Position numbers and translations under genes: made by a program. The notes beneath the pieces were generated by a model that saw only the letters and a program-made list of their open reading frames with translations, did no database searches and had not been told where the DNA came from. From contig NC_083509.1 of NCBI RefSeq assembly GCF_032362555.1, positions 992,001 to 1,056,000 on the forward strand: a stretch of 64,000 nt of DNA, in the 5' to 3' direction. Below, piece after piece: positions 32,401 to 42,300 of this stretch; position 1 is the first letter of the stretch; every line of letters starts with the position of its first letter. The DNA is from Amyelois transitella. Taxonomy: Eukaryota > Arthropoda > Insecta > Lepidoptera > Pyralidae.

Positions 32401-35082
32401 TATGTATGTATGTATAACAGACTCGGTGATTTGACGCCCCTGGACGTGGCGATCTTCGGTCAGAGAGCGTGTACTCGAGAGTATACCTACTCTCTAGCAG
32501 CGCCCTATAAAGTATACAACATTGTATATCCTATAACAGACTCGGTGATTTGACGCCCCTGGACGTGGCGATCTTCGGTCAGAGAGCGTGGCGCAGCGTG
32601 TCCCGCGCGTGCCCCGGAGTGCTGGGCGGGCTGGCGCTGCTGCACCTGCTGCTGGTGGGCGGCTCCGACGGCCTGGACGCCGCCCACCTGTCGTTTCACG
32701 CCGTCCTGACTATGCCATACGTGGCAGCTTATTATTTCTTCTGCGTTCTGTGTTTGATGTGTGTTTTGGACGGGTAGGTTGTGTTTGTTTGGATCGTTTT
32801 GTTTGTTTGTTTGTTGCACGTAAAAATGAATGTAACAAAATGAAGAGAGTTATGAATGTGGATGCGTGATGTGAAGCGAAGGAAATATGCAGAGATCGTG
32901 ACAAGTGGAAAGAGGTAGTCTCTGCCTACCTCTCCGGGAAAGAGGCGTGATTTTATGTATGTATGTATGTTACAGAAATAAAACAGTCATTGGATATAGA
33001 AAAATATATACAATGACGGATTTATGCCAATCGGGATTTTTGATTTGAAGAAGAGCCCGGAGTGCGATATTTGGCCATGATCTTAGATATATTTTATATC
33101 ATTCCCGTGGATGTCGTTAAAGGCGTGTAAGGCATAGGCTTATAAACTTAGGATTAATCTTGTAGGAGATGGGCTAGCGTGACACTATTTGAATCTCAAT
33201 TCCATTATGAAGTCATACAGCTGAACATACATACATATGGTCACGTCTATGTCACGTGCGGGATAGACAGAGCCAACAGTCTTGAAAAGACTGAATGGCC
33301 ACGTTCAGCTATTTGGCTTAACGATAGAATTGAGATACAGCTGAACATAGCCTTTTAGTCTTTTAGAGATTGTTGGCTCTGTTTACCCAGCAAGGAGGAT
33401 ATAGACGTGATTGTATGTATGTATGCATGTAAAACAAAATAAAATTTGGTTCATGATAAAAGCTAGCTATACTTCAAATAATGAATGTGCTTTATTCGCC
33501 TCACACGACATCATGTCAAAGAGGTTAAATGATCCGTTATCTAGATAAAACCACACGGCACTCGCCGCAACAACTGAAACTATTTATTTATTATTATTTT
33601 TTTCAGTCTGGACATTACAACCATGGACCTGTCGCGCGGCCTCCAGCCTCACTTCCAGAGCATAGTGCTGGTGATACTGTACACGGCCTGCCTGCTCGTG
33701 TGCGCCTGCGCACGCGGCCACGACGAGATGATGCTGTACCAGTACACCGCTATGGTAGGCGATTTCACGAATAACGTCACACACGTGAGTATATACTTTT
33801 GGTATTACTGTTGTTGCATATTGACTGAATGGGGGGCGAAGGGGGGGGGGGGGTGTAGGGAGGGGGTTGGTTCCCCTGTTGTACTGTTTATATCCTACTA
33901 TTATTATTAATGCAAAAGTTTGTGAGTATTTTAGGATGTCAGTATGAATGTTTGTTACTCTTTCACGCAAAAACTGAACTGAACCGATTACGATGAAATT
34001 TGGTATGTACTCGTAGGTAGCTGAAGACCCAGAATAACATAAAGGCTTCTTTTTATCCCGGAGTTCCCGCGGGATTGATTCCACGCGGAAAAAGTCGCGG
34101 GCGGCCTCTAGTACAAAATTAATCTAACGACGAGATGACGAGCTGATGCTTTACCAGTACAATGTGATGATCGACTATTCCACACGCAATGCCACACTTA
34201 CATCAATAATGTATGTGATGATTCGGCTCGACCGCCACCAAAGGGAAGATCTTCCGCCAGGCTAGGCTATGCCTGGGGAACCGCGGCTCCGACGATGTTG
34301 TGACGGAGGTTGTACGTATGATCCAATTCGTGAAAACTTTGCTTGCGCGATTTAGACTATTCGCTGTTTTTTGACTGATAGCATCGTGTGATTGGTTGTT
34401 GTGACGTGTGACTTAGAGATGTCGCCACATATGTAAGACTTTTAGTGCAAGACGGACTTACCGTTGATAGAAAAGAAACATGACCACTCATCAGGGGGAA
34501 AAATCAGGTTTCTAGATCAAATTTGGGAACGTCCTGGTAATTTGGATGGTATCACAATAACCTTTTCAATTCACCAATTTGAGTGTAACACAGAAATAGG
34601 TAAATAATAAGTATATTTTATATTTTTCTTGACTACTTATTGGCTTTTTAAAATACGTGATTTATGTAAGAGCGCGTGTGAGTCAATAGAACCAGTGTAT
34701 ATAAAATTTTAGCTACTGGGAAACAAATAGTTGAAAAGAAGGCGTTAAAACCACCATAAGGTCACCATGTCAAGAACACTGAATCCCATAGGGATAGGCA
34801 GAATTACAACGTTCCACTTCCAAGAGAAAACAAGAAAAAAAGCAACAACAAAAGTTAGCGAATATCAAAAAATCAACAAAAAATTTGAATCTGTTTGTTT
34901 GTTTGTTTCAGCCCACAACAATACCACCATTCTACTACACCTGGACCCACTTCTCAATATGGCGGGCGGTTCTCGCCATCTTGGGACTGGTGTACTACAT
35001 CATATCCAACCCCCCGGATATGGTCCTCGCGAATTTGACCAAGTTGTTGCAATTCAAACACTCCTTGCAGAGCATTGGATGA
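29412..35082 (+). CDS. TMEM237: TMEM237-like transmembrane protein (6 coding exons)
   Basis: Exons: 29412-29939, 30280-30517, 30923-31169, 32540-32773, 33607-33784, 34912-35082. Phases agree throughout and give 531 residues plus TGA. Residues 1-330 are hydrophilic, with Ser/Arg/Lys clusters and a KTRRKTREERQ stretch near 230. The C-terminal 190 residues carry four predicted membrane helices, about 361-379, 394-414, 433-451 and 488-506. DxxD-type residues follow helix 2 (LDGLDITTMDLS), and helix 4 leads into YYIISNPPDM. This order matches vertebrate TMEM237, a tetraspan protein of the ciliary transition zone, whose own N-terminal half is similarly charged. The start at 29412 (ATGATG) is preferred over an in-frame ATG at 29334, whose extra residues look like translated 5' UTR. 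Assignment rests on C-terminal motifs recalled by eye. Confidence 0.72.
30552..30792 (-). mobile_element. Repeat B SINE, full-length
   Basis: Minus-strand copy with the head at 30792 (GCGGCCTCTGTTGCGCAGCA) and the tail at 30552. It lies in intron 2 of the TMEM237-like gene, 35 bp after the donor. Confidence 0.85.
31495..31716 (+). mobile_element. Helitron-like element, second subfamily
   Basis: Starts near 'cctactaatataataaatg' and contains 'ctttcacgcaaaaactac', 'atcccggagttcccgcggg' and a degenerate GCGGACAAAGTCGC end. It matches 33893-34111. Intron 3 of the TMEM237-like gene. Confidence 0.6.
31718..31975 (-). mobile_element. Repeat A, near full-length
   Basis: CATA-repeat end at 31718, head at 31975 (CACAAGGCAC). 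It directly follows the Helitron-like end. Confidence 0.8.
32148..32412 (+). mobile_element. Repeat A inserted at the duplicated exon 4 border
   Basis: Flanked by TATAACAGACTCG at about 32135-32147 and 32413-32425, a perfect 13-bp target duplication. The duplicated target is itself the splice acceptor and first codons of the TMEM237-like exon 4. Confidence 0.85.
32413..32590 (+). repeat. Tandem copy of the TMEM237-like exon 4 acceptor
   Basis: 59 bp at 32413-32471 (acceptor TATAACAG plus 51 coding bases) is repeated exactly at 32532-32590. The spacer is 60 bp. Only the second copy continues into the rest of exon 4. Splicing to the first would add about 20 codons and then meet an in-frame TGA. 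Confidence 0.9.
32830..32970 (+). mobile_element. RTE-like LINE 3' end
   Basis: 'agttatgaatgtggatgc', 'gacaagtggaaagaggtag', 'ctccgggaaagaggcgtga' and then TATG repeats. Intron 4 of the TMEM237-like gene. Confidence 0.7.
33099..33431 (+). mobile_element. Diverged repeat A copy split by a younger repeat A
   Basis: Plus-strand pieces at 33099-33229 and 33350-33431 form one element. A minus-strand copy occupies 33230-33334. Confidence 0.75.
33230..33334 (-). mobile_element. Repeat A, 5'-truncated, with 15-bp target duplication
   Basis: ATACAGCTGAACATA occurs at 33215-33229 and 33335-33349. The 105-bp insert carries only the 3' part of repeat A, from 'ctcaattcta' to the TATG tail. 5' truncation together with a variable-length duplication is typical of target-primed reverse transcription. 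Confidence 0.88.
33831..33870 (+). other. G-run with quadruplex potential
   Basis: GGGGGG, a run of 13 G, GGG and GGGGG lie within 40 bp, separated by short spacers. It begins 46 bp after the exon 5 donor of the TMEM237-like gene, on the sense strand. Confidence 0.6.
33893..34111 (+). mobile_element. Helitron-like element, second subfamily, with complete 3' end
   Basis: Begins 'tcctactattattattaatg' and ends with the hairpin region GCGGAAAAAGTCGCGGGC and CTAG followed by T. Intron 5 of the TMEM237-like gene. Confidence 0.65.
34216..34429 (-). mobile_element. Solo LTR, diverged subfamily
   Basis: Related to the 24553-25534 LTRs ('gatgattcggctcgaccgcc', 'gtcgccaca' end) but shorter and diverged in the middle. 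Flanked by TATG at 34212-34215 and 34430-34433. No internal region remains, as after recombination between two LTRs. Confidence 0.8.
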
Positions 35083-35250
35083 TAACTCTACCATTGTTTA
35101 TGGTTTGGTAGCTTTTAGTGTTGCTATATGTCAAATTATGGGAGAATTTGATCAAGTTGTTGCAGTTAAAACACTCCTTGCAGACAATTGGATGATAACT
35201 CTACTGTCTTTGGTTTGGTAGCTTTCAGTGTTGCTGTATGTAAAAAATTG
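35031..35250 (+). repeat. 113-bp tandem duplication across the TMEM237-like stop codon
   Basis: The segment from 'gaatttgaccaagttgttgc' (35031) is repeated from 35144 with about 90% identity. Copy 1 contains the last 17 codons and the TGA; copy 2 lies in the 3' UTR and still reads as a similar peptide ending in TGA. Confidence 0.85.
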
Positions 35251-35305
35251 GGAGAAATTTTTTGATTGATTTTGAGTGGTTGGTTGATATTTTATTTATT
35301 TAAAA

Positions 35306-35311
35306 AATAAA
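35306..35311 (+). terminator. Likely polyadenylation signal of the TMEM237-like gene
   Basis: AATAAA lies about 225 bp after the stop codon, just after the duplicated segment. Further AATAAA sites follow downstream, so the end used is uncertain. Confidence 0.45.
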
Positions 35312-36321
35312 AAGGAGGGGTAATAGGTAAAATTTTCGTCTGCTCAAATAATTTGCGCGCTTTATGAGCACTTGACTTCAATGATTTGTATAGCAGTATA
35401 CGTGTGGTGTGTTTTTTACTTTAAATTTTGTTTTAAAAAAATATTTTGAATTTTCCGCCTTATTTTTTGGACCTCGTCAGGATAATATATTTTCAAAGTA
35501 TTTTAGGTTTTAATTTGCAATCTGATCGACTCAACTGTTAGAAGAAATTTTTCTGCGCCTTTTGGAAATAATATCAAAATAAAAGTAATATTAATATTAA
35601 AAAAAATTTATTTTTAAGAAATTGAAGTATGGAACCAAATGTATCTAGAAATAAAATATACGCTGATATCAAACTTTGTGACCACTATTGCGTATTTGTT
35701 ACGTATTTTCTTTATTGATCTCAAACTTATCTAGTCTATGTTTTTTGCTTAAGTAAGTAGTGATAATTTTGAATATAAGTTCTTTATTTTGTCATGATTT
35801 GGCATTAAAATAGTTTATTTTTCCTATGGTGTTACACAATTTACTAATTGTGAAATCGCTTAATTGTGTTACTCTGAATTTATATTATATAACGATTGTT
35901 AATAAAAATATTTCCAATAATGCATTTTGCGTGTACAAAATATTAGAGGTATGCGTTACATTTTATATTGCTTAATGTATCACTAGACATATCTCTTAGT
36001 TATTTCTCTTTCTAGTCGTAATTATAAATTTATACAAAAGACTTTTATGGCAGCTACCTGTGTACATAAATAAAAGGATTATATATATGTGTTATGCTTA
36101 TATTAAAAAAATTGTATCTTGTCGTATAAAAATGCAGGCAATGTTAAGTTGCACCTCTTGAAATTATATTACATGTTATAATTATACAAATAAAGCTCTG
36201 TGTTTTATACTAAAATGTGTATAATATAATAATTTATCTGTTTCTTGTCAATGAATATTCAATCAGCTTGTCAACATGCCTTGCAATCACTCATTAGTTT
36301 TTTTAGTTTCTTTTATGAGTC

Positions 36322-36545
36322 GGCCTCTGTGACGCAGCGGTAGTGCACTTGTCTGTGTCACAGTAGGTCCCGGGTTCGAATTCCGGCCTGGGCATGACGA
36401 GAAACGAATTGTTATTGGCCTGCGTATTGGATGTTTATCTATATAAATATTTACTATTAAATATAGTATCGTTGAGTTAGTATATTGTAACACAAGTCTC
36501 GAACTTCGAGGCTAACTCAATCTACGTAATTTGTCCCGTATATAT
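36322..36545 (+). mobile_element. Repeat B SINE, full-length
   Basis: Head CGGCCTCTGTGACGCAGCGG with intact B box GGTTCGAATTCC; body slightly shortened. Confidence 0.85.
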
Positions 36546-37247
36546 TTATATTTATTTATCTAGTTGGTAACTCATGCATCTGAACTAATATATCTCGTAC
36601 ATATTCACACTTTAAATAAAAATAGTTACTTTATTATATTTAATAAGGTGTGTAAATCACAATAAATCTCTCAAATACTTTGATGAATAAAAAACTCGTT
36701 TTGAAAACGGGACAAAACATTTGGAATGAGAGCGAAAGAGATCCAGTTGTATGAATTTGACAGCTGTCAAAATGGAATTCCATTATATCTAGTCACGATT
36801 GCCAAAAATGAAATAGAAAATAATATTTTTGAGAATAATGTTCTTAAGCAGTTTAAGTAGTACTTACATACATAACGGAGGGATTGTGCAATGAAATTGT
36901 AAAATGATTTGACTGACAATGCATAAAAATATATTTTATTTTTATTTTAAAAGTACCTAACTTTTTATTTTATTCTCAAGTTCAACTTATCTGGTACAGT
37001 GATGTAAATAAAACTCATTCAAATTCTTAAAATAAAAATAAGAAAATTAAGCTGATGTCTAAAGTACTGTATGTGTGAGTGTGTGTGTGTTTGTATGTTT
37101 GTATATGTGATATATATCAATAAGAGTGCGTACCTACCGAAATAATATATTTGTTGTGTATCATAGTTTTCTTAAACTCATATGTGGTCTTTCAAGTAAA
37201 TAAAGAAACATAACCTATAAACTTGGACGACTAAAATAAACTTTCTG

Positions 37248-37290
37248 CCTACCCCGCAAGGGACATAGACGTGTCTATATGTATGTATGT
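37248..37290 (+). mobile_element. Repeat A tail fragment
   Basis: Only 'ctaccccgcaagggacatag' and the TATG repeats remain. Confidence 0.6.
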
Positions 37291-37462
37291 ATGCATTTAT
37301 AATTTTGTAAGGGACCACTGCTTATAATAACCTCAGTTGAACATTGCATACCATTTTATAAAATATTCATCTATGTATATAGTTAAAATAATATCGGCTT
37401 AATATTATAAATTGTATAAAATTTAGATGATTATTTTAAGGGCATTTTATTATAGTAAACTA

Positions 37463-37672
37463 GCTCTCCCGGCAAACGTTATTATGTCATATAAATAATT
37501 TTTAAGTAATTTCTAGTTAAAAAAATGTTAAGGATGGATACAACCTATATCACTAAGGGGTATGAAAAATAGATGTTGGCCGTTTCTCACAAAATTTCAT
37601 GAGAATCGGTCAAGCTGCTTCGGAGGAGTACGGGAAAGAACATTGTGACACGACAATTTTCTATATAAGATG
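37463..37672 (-). mobile_element. Helitron-like element, third subfamily
   Basis: Starts CTAGCTCTCCCGGCAAACGT (reverse of a CTAG terminus) and ends 'gacaattttctatataaga'. It is an inverted relative of 55636-55862. Confidence 0.5.
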
Positions 37673-38802
37673 AACATCGTCATTCTATTTTGTGAGTCCT
37701 ACCTATCAAAATTTAGGTCTCATGAAGTTTCAAGGAATAAAATATAGCAAAGCTTTTCTACCTCACCTGCTTTTGAGTTATTCTTGTAGTTAGAGTCATT
37801 ATGTTGGTCCTTATGCCATGGCAACAGAGTTTATAATTGACGCCCTTAAAAAAGTTGTCTTAAGAAATTTATATGCCTATAGTAAATAATAGTAAAAGTT
37901 CATATATGATGTTTGTTTTTATCTTAATACATATATAAAAAGGCCTTGTTGGATTTAGTCACAATATTTAATATATATTTGAAAAGATGTGTAAGTTTAA
38001 ATTAAATAACGTATATATTTGGAAATGAAGGTTTTTGTTTGTTTTAGTTTGTTATTTAGATATTTTCACTTACCTTCATAACTTAATAGTCAAAATAAGT
38101 AACTTTTCGTCACACGAAATGACCTAAACAATTTTTTTAAACAAGTTAATACCATTATGAAATAATTCTTTGTTTATGAAATACATGTTTGTACTGCAGT
38201 TGTAAATAAATTAATTGAAATATCTCAAAAATAAACGTCACTTGTGATAAATATTGTAATTGTGTTTCATTAAAACCCACAATTCAAAATAATACTGTTA
38301 ACCTCAGCTTCGCACACGTTAAACTTATATTATTTTTTTATATATGTTACTTCTGATAGTATTCTATCTCTGTGACAAATTCCATCAAAATCGGTCCAGG
38401 ATTTTGAGAAAAATATAATAATCTCTAAACAGTTTTATTTGAAACCTAAGTATTTTTAGGCTAAGTTTTTCATCACCTACTTCTATTTTCATTAGAGAAA
38501 AGCGTAAAAAATCTTACGAATTTTTTTGAGTATACTCGTACTAATAATAAAACTACCTTATTAAAATTAAGTAAACAAAGAAAATAAAAATCTGACTCCG
38601 GACTACAAAGACCGGCAGTAGACTGCCTATAAGCGGCTACTCGTGAAACCAGTTTCCCTGTCTACCCCGTTAGAAATAAAGACGTGAGCAACTTCTGTTC
38701 TCAACCGACCGACCATTACTCAAACAAACAACCAAATTAATCTTCCCAGTTTCATGAATATAAATTAATGGCCTGAATTTCTTTCGACTACTATTTTATA
38801 GT

Positions 38803-38925
38803 GCCGTGTGGTTCCCGGCACCAATAAACAGAAAGAATAGGACCACTCCACTTTACTACGGATATCGTAAAAAGCAACTAAGGGATAGGCTTGCTTGGGA
38901 TTCCTCTTTCCAAGCTGGGTAGCTA
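38803..38925 (+). mobile_element. Repeat A head fragment
   Basis: Begins GTGCCGTGTGGTTCCCGGCA and stops at 'gggattcctctttcc'. The 3' half is absent, which is unusual for a retroposon and implies a later deletion. Confidence 0.7.
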
Positions 38926-39190
38926 TATTTATATGAAGTTTTTTTTAATAAAGAAAAAACCATACTTAGCAAAACGATAGATATGAACAGTCCCAATTAT
39001 TTTTCTTACGTTTTGTATGTTTTCGTTGATAAGGGCATAGGATAAAGGTATTTTAAAAAACATTATTTAATAATTGTTTTGTTATTATACTAATTTCATT
39101 TCGTTTAAAAAACAATTAAGTAGGTATTTTTATCTCAACAATTTACAACTAATTATTATATAAATAAAGCTGAATCATACCACAACGTCA

Positions 39191-39390
39191 CTATGGCTTT
39201 CTGGCTTTCTCAATTATGGCACTTATAGCCGAATAGCATCCTGAAATTAAAACTATAAAATAAAATATTAGCAGTAATAAATTCTTCCATAGCACATAAT
39301 TGAATCTTCCTAGCCCACGATCCCACTGATGGGCTGTTTGCACCACTGCTGGGATTAAGAGGCCAAGTGTGGAGGGTATTTCTCTCGTTT
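39191..39390 (-). CDS. Transporter last exon
   Basis: Encodes STLGLLIPAVVQ, HQWDRGLGRFNYVLWKN, a final hydrophobic helix and the end EKARKP-stop. The 5' border is unsure: candidate acceptors CGAG and GAGAG lie near 39385, and neither gives a phase that joins exon 41275-41205 as it stands. Confidence 0.75.
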
Positions 39391-42300
39391 GGTGCAATTC
39401 TGACAATTCTCACCTATTTTTGGAGAACTGAAATTTTGATCAATATTCTCAAAATATACGTTATCCTGAATATTATAGATAAGTTTCAAGCAATTGCCCT
39501 GATAAATCTTAAAGTTATAGAGTTTTAAAAAATTAATTGTAGCCGGTAATGATAGTCATTACCGACTGCGGATGGTAATTTTTTGTTTATATCTACTGGT
39601 AATGATTTTGAACTCTTTAATATTGATATGTGTAGAACATTAAATTAAACACGGTTTTTTTAAATATATATATTTAGTTTAGTAGTATAAGTAAGTAATT
39701 TACTTATTACACAACTAATATTGTTACATATTTGTCGATCAACGTAAGTCAAACATAATTAAAATATAATAATCTTTAACAGTAATACTCAACAGTATAT
39801 TAAACATCAAATAAAGAAAGTAAGTCATACATAATAATTAAACTCAGATGACTGAGACATAAAAGCAAAAACTTAACTAAACTTGTAAGTAATTTAAACT
39901 CAAATCAAAATAAAAATAGTTAACATCAATCATTCTTTAGGTATTCCAGTACAAAGAGAGTTTCTTCATATTTCTTTTTCTTGTGGAGACGGGCTTGCTC
40001 CAATTTTTCTTCACGACTTTTCTTATTTACTTTAACCATGTTTACTTCTTCTATTATTATTCTGCATAAAAAAAATTAAAACTGATTAATTACAGATCTT
40101 ATATTATCTTATTACTTAATAGGATCGTTTCCAAAAACATTTTTCATACAAAAAGCCGTGACTGTTTTCACCCCTTAAACCTTCACCCATTTTCTCCATT
40201 TTTGGATATCTGCTAGATATAATAATGAAAATCACATCAATTTAACTATGAAGTTTAGTTAAAATCTGTCAGCGAAATGCGAGAAAATCGCTGACAAACA
40301 TACATTTGTACATACAGGTACTTTTTTTAAGTCGGTTCATAGTGATAATACTTATTAAGTTACCTATAACCCCCCTTTTTATGCGATTGTTTAAAAGCTT
40401 TTTGTTTATCATTACCTTCAATTTAGGATCTTTACCTTCAATTTAAATGCTGATGGTAAACGAACGTAATGATCGTGAAGGTAATGATATTATGGCATGT
40501 TTCGAATTTTAGTAACTAAATTATAAGTACAATAAATCAGAAAAATGGACTACGGCTATAAAAACTATCAAACTTCATCATAAAAAATACAATGTAATTA
40601 AAATCACAATACTCACCTTAAAAGTAAAGGGATGGTAAAGACCAAATCTCGTACCAAACTTGAAAATTCACGATTCTCATTGATTTTTTGGCGAAGCAAA
40701 CGCACGGCCACCTCCCACTGCGTCTGCCTGCCGAATAGCGGGCGAGTCGGAGGCGGGGAGCGGGGAGCCGGGTTTCTAGGGTTAACCTACATGAATGGTT
40801 TTGCAGTTTTATCTATGCTGATGGTAAAGACCAAAATTAACGTGACAAAACTTAAATTTCGTTTTTTTTAATGATCTATATTATCTATAAATTTATAAAT
40901 TTAAATAATTACACCTTAATAAATATATTTTAATATTGTATTGCTAAAATAGCGCTACCAACGCACATTTCTAATATCCGATGTCTTGAACTCTAGTGTT
41001 TGCCTTCGGGACACGTATGGTAGTGACATTTTGACACACAAATATGCTGTAACTATCTTTATATCTACAATTAGGGGATCACGTTGCATGGCCTCGGTAG
41101 CCCTTTTTAAAATGGATAGTTTGAAATTAATAAGACAGCTTAAATGTGAATACTTTTTTTTTAATCGTCCAAAATATACGAATTGCACGAAATTTGAGAA
41201 GTACCCTGGAGAAGAATATGGCGCCGACTAGCCCAATCAGAAGGCCCAAATCGGGTACGGCCACGGCTAATGCGACTGAAAGAAAAATGGTAAGTATACT
41301 TAAATTTATCTATGACCGTGTGGAAATACCGAGTGGTGTGACTTAACCTTCGATCAACTATTAAGGTAGGTAAACTATTAGGGTTACCTACCGTAATAGT
41401 TGATCGAAGGTTAAATCACTGTAATAACAAACAATGTAATATCTCTCTATGTTGACCCTTATTATACAATTAACGGTAATAATGTGGGTAAATATCTTTT
41501 CTGACAGATTTATCGTCATTGGTTTTTGTTTTTATTAACATTTTTTTTTTAGTTACAAAAAATAGTTAAAAGTTGTCAATTATAATAAAAACAGAAAAAA
41601 AAGAAATCTCGGTTAATTTAAAAATTGTGTAGTCTTTGTAAATCGTTTGCCCACGGTATCGTGCCCAGAAGGCTGGCTGCATTGCCACGTTGTATGCAAT
41701 GCTTAATCTTTGGCCTAAGAAGTTTCCAGCCTTCTAGTCACGGGATACCTGCATCAGTCTCTTAGAAAGAAGAAAAATAATAAAAAAATATCTTAAACTT
41801 CTTAAAAAAATACTCGATCTTAAAAAAACATAAGCAACTTTAATAACAAGAAGCCGGAAGAGTAAGAATAATGATTTCAATTAAAATTAATCCCCATAGC
41901 GTAAGATCCTTGCCTGAGCTAATACCTCGAGGCCATTTATTTATCAAAAACTTTGAAGTTATTCGTACTTTACGTATTTTTTTTAAAGAATTTTTCCAAC
42001 AAAAACTTGAGACATTATTTTTGTACGTCCGTCTTCTACGTAGAAATATCAAATTACTTGTCTTATAAAATTGGAACAAACTGAGAGTTATAACCTTCAT
42101 TCCCCTTTTGTAAAGCGTTGGTATTTTTAAGGATATTATTAGTCAATTAAAAATAAATCGTACGCGTTGTAAGTTGTTTTTGTTAGAAGCTCGGGAGTCA
42201 AGTTATTAATGAGATCTGTATATTTTGTAATTTACTTTGTATTTGTACTACTTTTAAAAAGTAGGTACTCAATGTCCTTCTCCAGACTCTTAGTTATATA

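Larger units (their letters stand above)
35312..39190. other. Convergent intergenic region
   Basis: It separates two gene 3' ends. It contains repeat B (36322-36545), a repeat A tail (37248-37290), a Helitron-like element (37463-37672), a tail relic near 38640-38690 and a repeat A head (38803-38925). The rest is AT-rich sequence with no recognisable gene. Confidence 0.6.

Noticed and set aside
32421..32530. Alternative exon 4 of the TMEM237-like gene
   Set aside because: After the duplicated 51 bases the frame continues into unrelated sequence and a TGA, without a donor that rejoins the gene. Treated as a duplicated decoy.
33584..34084. 166-codon minus-strand open frame
   Set aside because: It is antisense to TMEM237-like exon 5 and runs on into the intron G-run and a Helitron-like element. 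No domain was seen.
40632..40871. 79-codon plus-strand open frame
   Set aside because: No recognisable features. The opposite strand offers a spliced frame with better context, so this is probably a shadow.
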